A DNA stretch of 47,408 nt from Paracoccaceae bacterium (GCA_019090795.1 JAHRVG010000058.1:1-47408); one strand, 5' to 3'; numbered from the stretch's first letter, positions 25,916 to 35,283 are shown. Notes: generated by a model from the sequence alone, not told the origin. Numbers and translations: made by a program.

Positions 25916-27765
25916 TCCTTGGATTTCTTCAGGCGATTAAAGCTCTTCTTGATGTTTCCAAATACGTCCGGCTTTACGCCCTGAGAGCGCATAATCAAGT
26001 ATTGCTGCGTGAAGGTGATGGTGTTGTTGGCCACCCAGTAGAGCACCAAGCCCGATGCAAAACGCCCCAGCATGAACATGAACACCCATGGCATCCACGC
26101 GAAGATCATCGCTTGGGTGGCATCTGTAGGGGCAGGGTTCAGCTTTTGCTGCATCCACATGGTGACGCCCATCAGGATTGGCAGCACCCCGATTGAGAAT
26201 ATCGCAAGGAAGCTTTCCGGTCCGGGGGCGGCGAAAGGCAGCGCACCAAACAGGTTCAGCAGAGATGTGGGATCGGGTGCCGAAAGGTCTTTGATCCACG
26301 CAATCCACGGCGCGTGGCGCAGCTCAATCGTGACAAAGATAACCTTGTACAGCGAAAAGAAGATCGGGATTTGCAGAAGAATGGGCAAACAGCCCGCCGC
26401 CGGATTGGCCTTATTCTTCTTGTAAAGTACCATCATTTCCTTTTGTAAACGCTGACGGTCATCGCCGCATTGTTCCTTGAGCTTCTCCATTTCGGGCTGA
26501 AGTTCCTTCATGCGTGCCATGGAAACATAGGATTTATAGGCAAGCGGGAACAGCAGGGCCTTGATCACAAGCGTCAGGCCTAGGATTGACCAACCCATAT
26601 TGCCAATAATCCCGTTCAGCCAATGCAGCAGGGAGAACATCGGTTTGGTGATGAAGAAGAACCAGCCCCAGTCAATGGAATCGACGAACTGTTGCACGTC
26701 TTGGCCGTCTTCATATTTTTTGATGGCTTCCCACTCCTTGGCACCGGCAAACAGCCAAGTGCTGATCTCGGTGGTTTTGCCAGCCGGAATGTCCATCGTC
26801 GGCAGGCGCATGTCTATTTGATAGGTGTCGCTGCGTGCAGAATATTTGGATACTGATTTGAACTTTTGTCCGGTGGCCGGAATCAGGGTGGTCATCCAGT
26901 ATTTGTCGGTAAAGCCGATCCAGCCAGCGTTCTCAACCGCGATTTTGTCGATGTTTGCTTGCTCGGAGGGGGACAATTCCTGATCCGGCATATCGTCGTA
27001 GTCGATTTCCTGAATTTCCCCGTCAGAGGCGCGCACAACGCCCTCATGGAGAATATAAAAACCGATCACGTCTGGCTCGCCTTGGCGTGCCACAATGCCG
27101 TAAGGGGCCATGCGGATCAAGGAAGCCGTGTTGTTTTCAACCGATTGCGTCACTGTGAACATAAAGTTGCCGTCAATCGCGACCTTACGACGGAAGATCA
27201 GGCCTTTGCCGTTGTCCCATTTCAGGGTGATCGGTGTCGATTGGGTCAGCTCGGCTCCACTCTCAAGCGCCCAAGGGGTTTCTGCGCCCGGCACATCGCT
27301 AAATTCCAAGCCGCTGCTGGCAGCAGGGGACCAACCGTAAAGCGTGTAATAGGCTTGTGGGCCACCGGCGGGGGACAGCAGAACCTCTTTCTCGGAGGGA
27401 TCGTTCAGGCGCACGTTGTAATCAAGCAGTTTCAGATCATCAATCCGCCCGCCTATCAGGGACAGGGAACCGGAAACACGTGCTGTTTTGATCAAGATAC
27501 GATCCGTTTTGCCCAAAGCGGCATCACGCGTGTCGGCGTTGGAACCGCCAAGCGTGGGCGCGACCGCGACGGCACCCTCAGCCAATGGGGCAGATGCCAC
27601 GCCATTGGGGGCAGGGGTTGCACCGTCTACAGTTTGTCCCACCGCAGGGGCCTCGGCCACTTGCGGTGCTATGTCTTCTGGCGGGAACAGCCAGAACCAG
27701 ACAAGGATCACGAGAAAGCTGAGTGCAGTTGCAAGGATAAGGTTTTTATTCTGGTCGTCCATCAT
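25912..27765 (-). CDS. yidC: Membrane protein insertase YidC
   Basis: This 617-residue inner-membrane insertase has an N-terminal anchor (LILATALSFLVILVWFWLF), a large periplasmic beta-sandwich domain (about 90-350) and the conserved insertase core (about 360-590). The core includes LALTL-like helices, MARMKELQPEMEKLKEQCGDD, AAGCLPILLQIPIFFSLYKV and GLVLYWVANNTITF. It inserts membrane proteins alone or with SecYEG. Two tandem ATGs occur, and CAGGG precedes them. In many alphaproteobacteria yidC lies close behind rpmH-rnpA-yidD. Here about 6.6 kb separates its start from yidD. Confidence 0.96.
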   Translation of the reverse strand: MMDDQNKNLILATALSFLVILVWFWLFPPEDIAPQVAEAPAVGQTVDGATPAPNGVASAPLAEGAVAVAPTLGGSNADTRDAALGKTDRILIKTARVSGSLSLIGGRIDDLKLLDYNVRLNDPSEKEVLLSPAGGPQAYYTLYGWSPAASSGLEFSDVPGAETPWALESGAELTQSTPITLKWDNGKGLIFRRKVAIDGNFMFTVTQSVENNTASLIRMAPYGIVARQGEPDVIGFYILHEGVVRASDGEIQEIDYDDMPDQELSPSEQANIDKIAVENAGWIGFTDKYWMTTLIPATGQKFKSVSKYSARSDTYQIDMRLPTMDIPAGKTTEISTWLFAGAKEWEAIKKYEDGQDVQQFVDSIDWGWFFFITKPMFSLLHWLNGIIGNMGWSILGLTLVIKALLFPLAYKSYVSMARMKELQPEMEKLKEQCGDDRQRLQKEMMVLYKKNKANPAAGCLPILLQIPIFFSLYKVIFVTIELRHAPWIAWIKDLSAPDPTSLLNLFGALPFAAPGPESFLAIFSIGVLPILMGVTMWMQQKLNPAPTDATQAMIFAWMPWVFMFMLGRFASGLVLYWVANNTITFTQQYLIMRSQGVKPDVFGNIKKSFNRLKKSKE

Positions 27766-27935
27766 AGGCCCTGAATGGTATGGGAAGTCCAGACGGGTTC
27801 AATAGAAATAGGGAGGAAAGGTCAAGGGATTCTGGACGTAATCCAGAGAGATTAAAGCTGCAGTATCAAGAGTGGCGGGTTTAACTGCCGAAAAGCACCA
27901 GTTTCATGGCTTTACGGGGCTAAGCCCTCGCATTC

Positions 27936-28490
27936 TTATTTCACCGCATCCCCTAGCACCTGATACAGGTCCGTGGCCCTGATCCGTTCATTGCCCACAG
28001 CCAGCGCGAAAGGGCTTTCGCCCATCTCATTGATCAAAGAGGCATCCGCGCCAGCAGCGAGCAGCAGGGTGATGACCTCGGGTGTGCCGAATTTGGCAAC
28101 CCCGTGCAGTGGCGTCCAGCCGTTCGCGGTGCGTGCATTCACATCTGCCCCGGCATTGATCAGCGCGGTAACGTTTTCAGGCGTCGAGGCGGCTGACAGG
28201 AAATGCAGCGGGGTGCGGTTGTACTGGTCACCGGCATCCACAACGGCTCCTGCGTCCAGCAAGGCCTTAAGTGTTTCCAGATTAGCCTTGGCCGCAAAAT
28301 GCAGCGGCGACTTGCCACCAGCATCTTTGGCGTTAACATCCGCACCGCTGTCCAGCAAATCCTGAACGGTTTGCGCGGTAGCATTGGGATAAAACGCCGG
28401 ATCACAGAGCAGGCCGCAATCGGCAAGAACGACGCTGGGCGTTAGGGACAGTATCAAAGCGATAGTCGCGGTAATAATATGCGTTCTCAA
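27936..28490 (-). CDS. Exported ankyrin-repeat protein
   Basis: This 184-residue protein has a signal peptide (about 1-23, MRTHIITATIALILSLTPSV), then CGLLC, a cysteine pair that could form a disulfide in the periplasm. Four ankyrin repeats follow, recognised by GADVNAKDAGGKSPLHFAA, GDQYNRTPLHF, ADVNARTANGWTPLHG and INEMGESPFALAV. Ankyrin repeats mediate protein contacts; the partner is unknown. It sits between yidC and the oxidoreductase, with 64 bases before the latter and 170 bases after yidC. Confidence 0.87.
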   Translation of the reverse strand: MRTHIITATIALILSLTPSVVLADCGLLCDPAFYPNATAQTVQDLLDSGADVNAKDAGGKSPLHFAAKANLETLKALLDAGAVVDAGDQYNRTPLHFLSAASTPENVTALINAGADVNARTANGWTPLHGVAKFGTPEVITLLLAAGADASLINEMGESPFALAVGNERIRATDLYQVLGDAVK

Positions 28491-28554
28491 GGTCGGCCCT
28501 CCGGATTTTGTTCAGCAAACCACCGCTGGGTCAAAATGTCAAATTTGGGGGCAC

Positions 28555-29712
28555 TTAGCCAAACCCTTCCAGACGATCCAGCAAGAAGGGCCGTAGCATC
28601 TCGGGCACTGTTCCATCCGCCACCAATTCTGCCATTAAACTGCCCACCGCTGGTGCAAGGGTCACGCCGCTGTGGGTCGCAATTACATACATCCCCTCAG
28701 AGCCGGGCAGGGGGCCAGCGATGCTTTTGCCGTCTTGGGGATAGGCCCGCACGCCAATCGCCAGTTTGCAATCGTCAATCAACACCGTGTCCAGCGCATC
28801 GGGCAGCAGGGTTTTGGCGCGGCGTAGCAACTCGATCCCCTGTTTGCGCAGGTTGTCCGGTGACTGGTCGTTCGTAATCAGCCCATCGACCTCGTCCGAA
28901 GCAATGCGCAGGCCGCCGTTGAAGTCGGGCAGGAAATGTACCTCGGTTTCGCCGTCCGAATGGATCAGATGGTGGATCAGATCGGGGGCAAGCGGCGGCG
29001 TTGTCAGCAACAGGCCGGGGAGCTTGTTGACGGGAAAGCGGTGAAAGCCGTCAAACCCTGTCAAACTGGCCAAAACCTCTGGCGTGTTTGGCCCTGCGGC
29101 AATCACCAGCCGCTTGGCTGCCATTTCACCCAAATCTGTTGCCAGCCCGATCACTGCACCATCCGCGTCAGCGAGGATTTCCCGTGCACTGCAGTTTTCA
29201 AAGATCTGCCCGCCCCTCTGCTTGATTTGATCGGCCAGAAATCCGATGAACCGCGCCGTGTTCACGATCTTTTCGTCAGGGGTGATAAAGGCTTCGGCGT
29301 CCTTGGCGAGTGCGATACTGGGTTCCAGAATGCGCAGAGCGTTGCGGTCAAGCCAGTGGCAAAGATAGCCGAGATCGACCAGCCGCGCCGTCTTCTTTTG
29401 CTTGGCGGCGTAATCGGCGGGGCGGGATTTGCGGGCAAATTCTAGTGCCCCTGCCGGATTGATGCCCAGTGTTTTCGCCCCGAACTGTGTGGCAAGTTCC
29501 CCGTATAACCTAACCCCCAAAGCATTTAAGCGGTGATAGGCAGCGTCCGACAGCTTGGTCGAGGCATTGGCCCAGGAGAAATTTCTGGCAGAGGTGCCAG
29601 AGCCAAGGCTTGCAGCCTCTACAAGCGCCACCTTTAGCCCCTTTTGAGTGAGGTAAAATGCATGGGCGCAGCCGATGATGCCGCCCCCGACGATGATTGC
29701 GTCAAAATTCAT
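28555..29712 (-). CDS. FAD-dependent amino-acid oxidoreductase, DadA/DAO family
   Basis: This 385-residue flavoprotein begins with the dinucleotide-binding fold DAIIVGGGIIGCAHAFYL and an acidic residue ending the second strand (VALVEA). It also shows the SGTSARNFSWAN segment typical of the DAO family, and the C-terminal GMYVIATHSGVTLAPAVG, which closes over the flavin. Members oxidise the C-N bond of D-amino acids, glycine derivatives or N-methyl amino acids. The specific substrate is not readable. It diverges from the YqaA-like gene. No transporter or racemase is adjacent to clarify its job. Confidence 0.85.
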   Translation of the reverse strand: MNFDAIIVGGGIIGCAHAFYLTQKGLKVALVEAASLGSGTSARNFSWANASTKLSDAAYHRLNALGVRLYGELATQFGAKTLGINPAGALEFARKSRPADYAAKQKKTARLVDLGYLCHWLDRNALRILEPSIALAKDAEAFITPDEKIVNTARFIGFLADQIKQRGGQIFENCSAREILADADGAVIGLATDLGEMAAKRLVIAAGPNTPEVLASLTGFDGFHRFPVNKLPGLLLTTPPLAPDLIHHLIHSDGETEVHFLPDFNGGLRIASDEVDGLITNDQSPDNLRKQGIELLRRAKTLLPDALDTVLIDDCKLAIGVRAYPQDGKSIAGPLPGSEGMYVIATHSGVTLAPAVGSLMAELVADGTVPEMLRPFLLDRLEGFG

Positions 29713-29753
29713 ACGGCCTCCTCATGTTAGTCTGTTAATTTCGACCTAGCTGG

Positions 29754-29776
29754 TGTAATTGCGAAAAGCAATCACA
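29754..29776. repeat. Inverted repeat just upstream of the YqaA-like gene
   Basis: TGTAATTGC (29754-29762) and GCAATCACA (29768-29776) form an inverted repeat matching at 8 of 9 positions around a GAAAA spacer. It abuts the AAGGA ribosome site of the following gene and lies in the divergent gap with the oxidoreductase. It could be an operator or a leader hairpin that controls access to the ribosome site. Confidence 0.5.
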
Positions 29777-29786
29777 AGGAATTCCT

Positions 29787-30218
29787 TTGGCTCCTCTTGT
29801 TTCCCTGTTCCTGAGCGGCTTCACCTCCGCCACCTTGTTGCCCGGCACCTCAGAGGCGCTGTTGCTGGCATTGCTGGCAAGCGGCGGCGATCCGGTGGTG
29901 ATGGTTGTGGCGGCGAGCTGTGGGAATGTGCTCGGCTCTATCGTGAACTGGCTGCTGGGCCGATATGTCAACAGCCTCAAGCACCATCGCTGGTTTCCAG
30001 TCAACGAGGCCAGCCTGACCCGCGCCGAACGTTGGTTCAAACGCTTTGGTGTCTGGCTGTTGTTGATGTCTTGGTTGCCGGTGATCGGTGATCCGCTGAC
30101 CGTTGCCGCCGGTGCCTTGCGGGTTCGGTTCTGGCGCTTTGTGCTGTTTGTGAGCGTGGGCAAATCCCTGCGCTATGGCTTTCTCGCTGCCAGTTTTGGC
30201 TGGTGGTTCAGCGGCTGA
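29787..30218 (+). CDS. Small YqaA/DedA-like membrane protein
   Basis: This 143-residue inner-membrane protein is of the YqaA branch of the DedA/SNARE-associated superfamily. The N-terminal LFLSGFTSATLLPGTSEALLLALLAS and the ASCGNVLGSIVNWLLGRYV segment are typical. The C-terminal half has LLLMSWLPVIGDPLTVAAGALR. Related proteins support membrane homeostasis and lipid movement. The start is TTG 29787; AAGGA ends 6 bases before it, and no ATG is available at the family-consistent position. A start-proximal inverted repeat lies directly upstream. Confidence 0.85.
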   Translation: MAPLVSLFLSGFTSATLLPGTSEALLLALLASGGDPVVMVVAASCGNVLGSIVNWLLGRYVNSLKHHRWFPVNEASLTRAERWFKRFGVWLLLMSWLPVIGDPLTVAAGALRVRFWRFVLFVSVGKSLRYGFLAASFGWWFSG

Positions 30219-30272
30219 TGTTGCAATCAGGCCTTAGTTTCTTTATCGGTTAGAAAAACTTTCGGGGGTCAC

Positions 30273-31739
30273 ATGGTTAAGAGAATTCTAAAACTTGTCG
30301 GCGTTTTACTGTTGGTACTTGTCGCGGTTCAGGCCATTAATACGGTGCGATATAAACCCCAAAATACGGCATCCCGCGCGGTTGATTTGCCACCCGTGGA
30401 CAGCGCTGCCGTTGCCGCGCGTCTGGGTCAGGCGATCCGCTTTCAAACCATTTCCAAGGTTGCCGGGCAGACAGAACGGGGGCCTGCGTTTCAGGGTTTT
30501 ATTGATTGGTTGGTCGCCACTTATCCCGCCGCTAACCGCGCGATGACGCGGGTGATGGTGGGGGAACTGACGCCAATCTACCGCTGGGAGGGGAGCGATG
30601 AAGCCCTTGAACCTATCCTGCTTACCGCCCATTACGATGTTGTTCCCGTGGCTCAAAGCGGGCTGGCGGATTGGCAGCAAAAACCGTTTTCTGGCGTGAT
30701 CGCTGACGGTTTCATCTGGGGGCGCGGCGCGCTGGATGACAAAAGCGCGGTTGTGGCGATCATGGAAGCGATCGAGGCGCTGGCCACATCCGGCTTTAGC
30801 CCCAAGCGCACGATCTATATGAGCTTTGGCCATGACGAGGAAATCGGCGGCAGCAAGGGGGCTGCCAGTGCGGTTGCCTATTTCAAGGACCAAGGCATCC
30901 AGATGGCCTGGTCGCTGGATGAGGGATCAATGATCCTGAAAGATGTGATCGGGGGGCTGGATATGCCGGTGGCCAGCATCAACGTAGCGGAAAAAGGCTA
31001 TCTTTCGCTCGATATCACGGCCAGTGCCGAAGGGGGGCATTCCTCCTTGCCGCCACGCGATACGGCTGTCAGCACCTTGGCCGCAGCCGTGACGCGTTTG
31101 CAATCTGCGCCTGTGCCGGGTGGGCTAACGGGCGCATCCAAGGAATTCTTTGACGCACTTGGCCCGCATTTTTCCCTGTCCAAACGGATTCTTTTCGCCA
31201 ATCAGTGGTTCTATCGCCCGTTGCTGGAAATGGTTCTATCTGGCGCCCCCGCTACGGATGCGATGATGCGCACGTCCAAAGCGCCGACAATGCTGGTGGG
31301 ATCGGCCAAAGATAATGTGTTGCCCCAAAAGGCTATTGCCACGGTCAATTTCCGTATCCACCCGCGTGACAGTATCGATTCAATTATCAGTCACACCCAT
31401 GAAATGATTGACAACCCTGACATCGAAGTCGCAATCCGTGAAGGGTTTGGCAATGAACCAAGTGCGGTGTCCGATAAGGATGGCGCGGGGTTCAGGGCGT
31501 TGGCACAGACCTTCCGCCAGGTGTTCGGTGATTTGATCGTTGTGCCGGGCCTGACTGTGGCGGCAACGGATTCTGTGCATTATTCAAAGGTTTCTGACAA
31601 CAGCTATCGCATTAACCCGTTCGTGTTTACCGGCGAAGACATCAAACGTCTGCATGGCCGCAATGAGCGGATATCGGTTGAAGCGATGGGATTGGCAGTG
31701 CAGTTTTACGGGGCGTTGATCCGCAACGGGGGCGTATAG
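30273..31739 (+). CDS. M20 metallopeptidase with N-terminal membrane anchor (PM20D1-like)
   Basis: This 488-residue protein has a hydrophobic N-terminal helix (about 5-22, LVGVLLLVLVAVQAI), so the enzyme probably faces the periplasm. The dinuclear zinc site is visible: TAHYDVVPV, WGRGALDDKSA with the bridging aspartate, GHDEEIGG with the catalytic glutamate pair, and a later histidine in TDSVHYSKV. The dimerisation domain contains GGHSSLPP. Length and layout match the carboxypeptidase S/PM20D1 group, which hydrolyses peptides or N-acyl amino acids. Natural substrate unknown. It lies 54 bases after the YqaA-like gene and ends 13 bases from the convergent ttcA. Confidence 0.88.
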   Translation: MVKRILKLVGVLLLVLVAVQAINTVRYKPQNTASRAVDLPPVDSAAVAARLGQAIRFQTISKVAGQTERGPAFQGFIDWLVATYPAANRAMTRVMVGELTPIYRWEGSDEALEPILLTAHYDVVPVAQSGLADWQQKPFSGVIADGFIWGRGALDDKSAVVAIMEAIEALATSGFSPKRTIYMSFGHDEEIGGSKGAASAVAYFKDQGIQMAWSLDEGSMILKDVIGGLDMPVASINVAEKGYLSLDITASAEGGHSSLPPRDTAVSTLAAAVTRLQSAPVPGGLTGASKEFFDALGPHFSLSKRILFANQWFYRPLLEMVLSGAPATDAMMRTSKAPTMLVGSAKDNVLPQKAIATVNFRIHPRDSIDSIISHTHEMIDNPDIEVAIREGFGNEPSAVSDKDGAGFRALAQTFRQVFGDLIVVPGLTVAATDSVHYSKVSDNSYRINPFVFTGEDIKRLHGRNERISVEAMGLAVQFYGALIRNGGV

Positions 31740-31752
31740 GGCGCTGTCTAAC

Positions 31753-32580
31753 CTATGATGTCTTTGCCAGCCCGGCAAAATCGAACAATCCCGTATCCAG
31801 TAGGTGGCTAGGCCGCGCGTTCATCAGCGCGCGGAACATCACTTGGCGACGCCCCGGAGAGTTCTTCTCCCAGCCATCCAGCATTGCCTTTACCTGCTGG
31901 CGTTGCAGCCCATCTTGAGAACCACACAGATCGCAGGGAATGATTGGATAATTCATTGCCTGAGCGAATTTCTCGCAATCAGCCTCGGCGACAAAGGCCA
32001 GCGGGCGATAGACGAACAGATCGCCCGCCTCATTCAGCAGCTTGGGCGGCATTGTCGCCAACCGCCCGCCGTGAAACAGGTTCATCATGAAGGTTTCCAG
32101 AATGTCGTCGCGGTGATGGCCCAGAACGATGGCGGAACAGCCTTCCTCTCGGGCAATGCGGTACAGATTGCCACGCCGCAGGCGGGAACACATGGCGCAA
32201 TATGTCTTGGTGCTGGGCACTTTGGATTTCACAATGGAATAGGTGTCCTGATACTCGATCCGGTGCGCCACCCCCATGGATTTCAGGAATTCAGGCAGTA
32301 CAGTGGCGGGGAAATTTGGCTGCCCCTGATCCAGATTGCAGGCCAAAATATCAACTGGCAACAAACCACGCCACTGCAACTCTGCCAGCACCGCCAGCAA
32401 AGTATAGCTGTCCTTGCCCCCTGACAGGCATACCAGCCAACGGGCACCGCGTTCGATCATGCCATATTCGGCAATCGCCTCCTGCGCCTGACGAATGATC
32501 CGCTTGCGCAGTTTCCGGAATTCCGTGGTGGTGGGCGCACCTTCAAAAAGGGCGTGGATTTCTGTAGGGGTATCTTTCAT
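31753..32580 (-). CDS. ttcA: tRNA 2-thiocytidine biosynthesis protein
   Basis: This 275-residue iron-sulphur enzyme thiolates cytidine 32 in certain tRNAs. The ATP-binding PP-loop is CLSGGKDSY (residues 51-59). Two cysteine pairs expected to hold the cluster are present: [12 protein letters not shown] and [27 protein letters not shown] is also diagnostic. Start ATG 32580 ([12 protein letters not shown]). It is transcribed in the same direction as the EptA-like gene upstream (90 bases) and convergent with the M20 gene. Confidence 0.94.
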   Translation of the reverse strand: MKDTPTEIHALFEGAPTTTEFRKLRKRIIRQAQEAIAEYGMIERGARWLVCLSGGKDSYTLLAVLAELQWRGLLPVDILACNLDQGQPNFPATVLPEFLKSMGVAHRIEYQDTYSIVKSKVPSTKTYCAMCSRLRRGNLYRIAREEGCSAIVLGHHRDDILETFMMNLFHGGRLATMPPKLLNEAGDLFVYRPLAFVAEADCEKFAQAMNYPIIPCDLCGSQDGLQRQQVKAMLDGWEKNSPGRRQVMFRALMNARPSHLLDTGLFDFAGLAKTS

Positions 32581-32669
32581 AATTTTGCGCTACAGGATGG
32601 TGCTGTAAATCACAAGAGCCGTGCCGTTTTTTTGCATCCAAGTCTTTGTGAGAGGCAAGCAAGTCGGCG

Positions 32670-34244
32670 CTAATTTCTAAGTATATCAAGGGTTTCGTCA
32701 TACTCCCCTGAGATAATTTCGAAAAAACCCAGCAGGGTGTGGAAAATATTGTCGTGGGAAAACTTGCGATCTCTTTTTTCCAAAAGGGCCGCCATACCGG
32801 CATGTTCGTATGTTTCCCCCAGCCAGATAATTGCGGGCACATGCCGTTGGGCGTCCGGTGCGATCAGATTGGGCAACCCGTGCAGGTACAAACCATTTTC
32901 ACCCAGAGATTCACCATGATCGCTGGCATAAAACATAGCTGTTTCAAATTCGGCGTTGTTTTGTTTCAGCAAAGCGATTGTCTTGGATAAAAAATAGTCA
33001 GTGTACAAAATTGCATTGTCATACGCGTTGTTCAATTCCTCCGCGCTGCAATCCTCAAGCTGGTTGGTTTTGCAAACAGGGGTGAATTTCTCAAACTCTG
33101 CGGGGTACCTTTTGTAATAGGCGGGGCCGTGTTGACCAAACTGGTGCAGTACAATGACGATATCGCCTTGTTTTTGCGCATCAATGTATTCCTGCAACTT
33201 TGACAGCATACCAACATCGCGGCATTCAGTATCGCAAATTGGGTTGATTTCGGAACTTTTGTAGTTCTCATATGGCACCCGAACAGCAACACCTTTTGAA
33301 TCCGAATTATTGTCCAGCCACAGCACATTCGCATCACCATGTGCCAGAATATCCAGCGCATTTTCGGTGGCAAGGGCTTGGTTTTTGTTGAACTCTTCAG
33401 TCGTCAAATGAGAAAACATGCAGGGAACGGAAATGGCAGTCGAGGTGCCGCAGCTCCAGAAATTGGAGAAACTTACCAACGCTTCTTGTTTTAGCAACGG
33501 GTTGGTTTCCCTTTCGTATCCATTGAGCGAAAAATGATCCGCGCGGGCGGTTTCCCCGACCACAAAAATGATCAACTCGCGGTCTTTATCAACTTCTGGG
33601 ATATGCGCGTCTTGGCCCCGGGCTTTGAATGGCAGGCTGCCCTGTTCAAGTTGGTCGGTCAGAAACTTGCCCGCCGAATACACATAGTAGTTTGGATTTG
33701 AATACAGACGGAGCGATTTATGCTCTCGCAGGAAGGAACTGTAAAAATCGCTGTAAACAAACAGCGCGGCCGCGATGCCTAGGGTGACAGCACCCACAAG
33801 TTTAATCCGCGAAAATATTTCCTGCCACCGGCTGGCGAAGGTCAACTTGGCTTTGTAGATGGCAAATGACGGCAATACACCCAAAAACAGAACATAGAGC
33901 AACAGTTTGAAGCTTAGCAGGTCAAGGGTTTCCGCAACATCGGTATTCACTGCATTCGTGATCATCGCGGAATCCAGAACCGCGTTGTAACTGTCCATGA
34001 AATAGGCAGCAAAAGCGGAAACCATAAGAAGGCCAATGATCAGGGGTTTAATTGTATGCCGGTAACAAAAGAGACTTAGGAGCAGAACGGTAACACCTGA
34101 GAAAACCAGCGCGAGTGAAATTAAAAAACCAATATTTTCAATGCTGAAAGGGTATTCTTTTATGATATTTGAAAAGAAACGGTGATTGCCAAAACTGATT
34201 AGAAAAACGGCTGTCACAAGGATCAGGTGATGGCTTTTAAGCAT
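32670..34244 (-). CDS. Phosphoethanolamine transferase, EptA-like
   Basis: This 524-residue inner-membrane protein has about five N-terminal helices (LILVTAVFLISFG to LGIAAALFVYSDF, residues 8-165) and a periplasmic alkaline-phosphatase-fold domain. The metal and nucleophile residues are visible: GETARADHFSLNGYERETNP (E231), NFWSCGTSTAISVPCMF (T267 nucleophile) and FYASDHGESLGENG with metal aspartate and histidine. Cysteines suited to disulfides are present. The family adds phosphoethanolamine from phosphatidylethanolamine to lipid A or periplasmic glycans, altering surface charge and cationic-peptide resistance. Base composition is clearly more A+T-rich than the flanking genes, which suggests horizontal gain. 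It lies between ttcA and the yidD-rnpA-rpmH block. Confidence 0.88.
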   Translation of the reverse strand: MLKSHHLILVTAVFLISFGNHRFFSNIIKEYPFSIENIGFLISLALVFSGVTVLLLSLFCYRHTIKPLIIGLLMVSAFAAYFMDSYNAVLDSAMITNAVNTDVAETLDLLSFKLLLYVLFLGVLPSFAIYKAKLTFASRWQEIFSRIKLVGAVTLGIAAALFVYSDFYSSFLREHKSLRLYSNPNYYVYSAGKFLTDQLEQGSLPFKARGQDAHIPEVDKDRELIIFVVGETARADHFSLNGYERETNPLLKQEALVSFSNFWSCGTSTAISVPCMFSHLTTEEFNKNQALATENALDILAHGDANVLWLDNNSDSKGVAVRVPYENYKSSEINPICDTECRDVGMLSKLQEYIDAQKQGDIVIVLHQFGQHGPAYYKRYPAEFEKFTPVCKTNQLEDCSAEELNNAYDNAILYTDYFLSKTIALLKQNNAEFETAMFYASDHGESLGENGLYLHGLPNLIAPDAQRHVPAIIWLGETYEHAGMAALLEKRDRKFSHDNIFHTLLGFFEIISGEYDETLDILRN

Positions 34245-34358
34245 GTCTGTGGCTTTCGTGTGTCTGTATTACTGTCCAAGTTTACAGCCATTTAGGCGCT
34301 TTTTGGTGTGGAACTCAACTTGGCCAGCTTTGTGTAACTGCTTGCAGCCATTTACCGC

Positions 34359-34607
34359 CTAAGGCCGTTTCCGTTTCTTAGGTTCGGGCACATCATCAAT
34401 TCCGTGTCCGCCCCAGGGATGACAACGGCCAATGCGCCTTGCTGCCAACCAACTACCTTTGAGGCCGCCATGCTTTTTCAACGCTTCCATTGCATAAGCA
34501 GAGCAGGTCGGATCATAGCGACAGGACAGGCCAACCCAAGGGCTAAACATCAGACGGTACAACCGCACAGGCAATGAAATGATGAAAGCGAGAGGGGACA
34601 TTCTCAT
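34359..34607 (-). CDS. yidD: Membrane protein insertion efficiency factor YidD
   Basis: This 82-residue protein has the conserved core [24 protein letters not shown], then [14 protein letters not shown] and [16 protein letters not shown]. YidD assists YidC-dependent insertion. The ATG at 34607 overlaps the rnpA stop (ATGA), so it is translationally coupled to rnpA. The 114 bases downstream, before the EptA-like gene, hold only a direct repeat of CAGCCATTTA (34285-34294 and 34345-34354) and no evident terminator. Confidence 0.94.
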   Translation of the reverse strand: MRMSPLAFIISLPVRLYRLMFSPWVGLSCRYDPTCSAYAMEALKKHGGLKGSWLAARRIGRCHPWGGHGIDDVPEPKKRKRP

Positions 34608-35029
34608 GTGTCAGCTTTTTTGTGAACTTTGTGCAAAGCGTAACGTAGGTCGTCTTGCATCTGCGTAAAGCTGCGGGTCGCGGTGACCTGCGCCTTTCCG
34701 ATCAGGCAATAATCCCAACCTGCGCGGCCCAGTTCCGGCAACCCTAGGCGGGCAATTTCACGCAAACGGCGTTTGGCGCGGTTGCGGGCCACGGCGTTGC
34801 CGACTTTCTTGGAACAGGTAAAGCCGACGCGCAGGGTGGTTGAGCCGTCATCGCGTGGGCGCGCCTGTAGCAAGAAACCCTTGGTGCCCCAGCGCAGTGT
34901 GTGGTTCAGCGCCAGAAAATCGCTGCGCTTACGCAGGGTTTCGAGTTTAGAACCCGGACAAGCGAAAACCGCCGGTGGCGGATCACCGGCGCCCGTTGGG
35001 CTGCCTTGTGTCGCTTCCGGCGGTTTCAT
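34604..35029 (-). CDS. rnpA: Ribonuclease P protein component
   Basis: Protein subunit of RNase P, which trims the 5' leader of tRNA precursors. The RnpA signature is [20 protein letters not shown], preceded by [17 protein letters not shown]. The 141-residue length includes an N-terminal extension ([20 protein letters not shown]) of the kind seen in Rhodobacterales. It lies 24 bases after rpmH and overlaps yidD by 4 bases. Confidence 0.95.
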   Translation of the reverse strand: MKPPEATQGSPTGAGDPPPAVFACPGSKLETLRKRSDFLALNHTLRWGTKGFLLQARPRDDGSTTLRVGFTCSKKVGNAVARNRAKRRLREIARLGLPELGRAGWDYCLIGKAQVTATRSFTQMQDDLRYALHKVHKKADT

Positions 35030-35053
35030 ATTCTTGACCTTTCGGTCCGAAGT

Positions 35054-35188
35054 CTATGCAGACAGTTCCTTGCGGCCCTGAACACGACGACGGTTCAAAA
35101 TCTTGCGGCCCGCTTTGGTGGCCATGCGCGAACGAAAACCGTGGCGGCGTTTGCGAACAAGGTTGCTCGGCTGGTAGGTACGTTTCAT
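35054..35188 (-). CDS. rpmH: 50S ribosomal protein L34
   Basis: A 44-residue gene read on the minus strand, starting ATG 35188 and ending TAG 35054. The translation begins [18 protein letters not shown] and continues [17 protein letters not shown], the standard L34 sequence. AGGAG lies 7 bases before the start. A good sigma-70 type promoter sits about 70 bases upstream. It heads the rpmH-rnpA-yidD operon. Confidence 0.97.
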   Translation of the reverse strand: MKRTYQPSNLVRKRRHGFRSRMATKAGRKILNRRRVQGRKELSA

Positions 35189-35254
35189 GTCGATCTCCTG
35201 AACGGGTGCCAGCTGCTCCCGAATGGATTCGCAGGCGTGTTATCTTGTTGGGGT

Positions 35255-35283
35255 TCTTTAGGGGCAGTTTGCTGGCAAGTCAA
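35255..35283 (-). promoter_or_regulatory. Likely sigma-70 promoter of rpmH-rnpA-yidD
   Basis: On the minus strand, TTGACT (35278-35283) and TAAAGA (35255-35260) are separated by exactly 17 bases. This is close to the -35 and -10 consensus. The position, 67 bases before the rpmH start, suits the main promoter of a highly expressed ribosomal-protein operon. Confidence 0.6.

Noticed and set aside
26866-27774. Plus-strand frame of 302 codons
   Set aside because: Antisense to yidC; histidine- and glycine-rich shadow without motifs.
27831-27847. Small hairpin TCTGGA-CGTAA-TCCAGA upstream of yidC
   Set aside because: Six-base stem only, no U-tract; could occur by chance.
34285-34354. Direct repeat CAGCCATTTA twice, 60 bases apart, between yidD and the EptA-like gene
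   Set aside because: Only 10 bases long and not flanking any element; noted in the yidD entry but too weak to call an insertion footprint.
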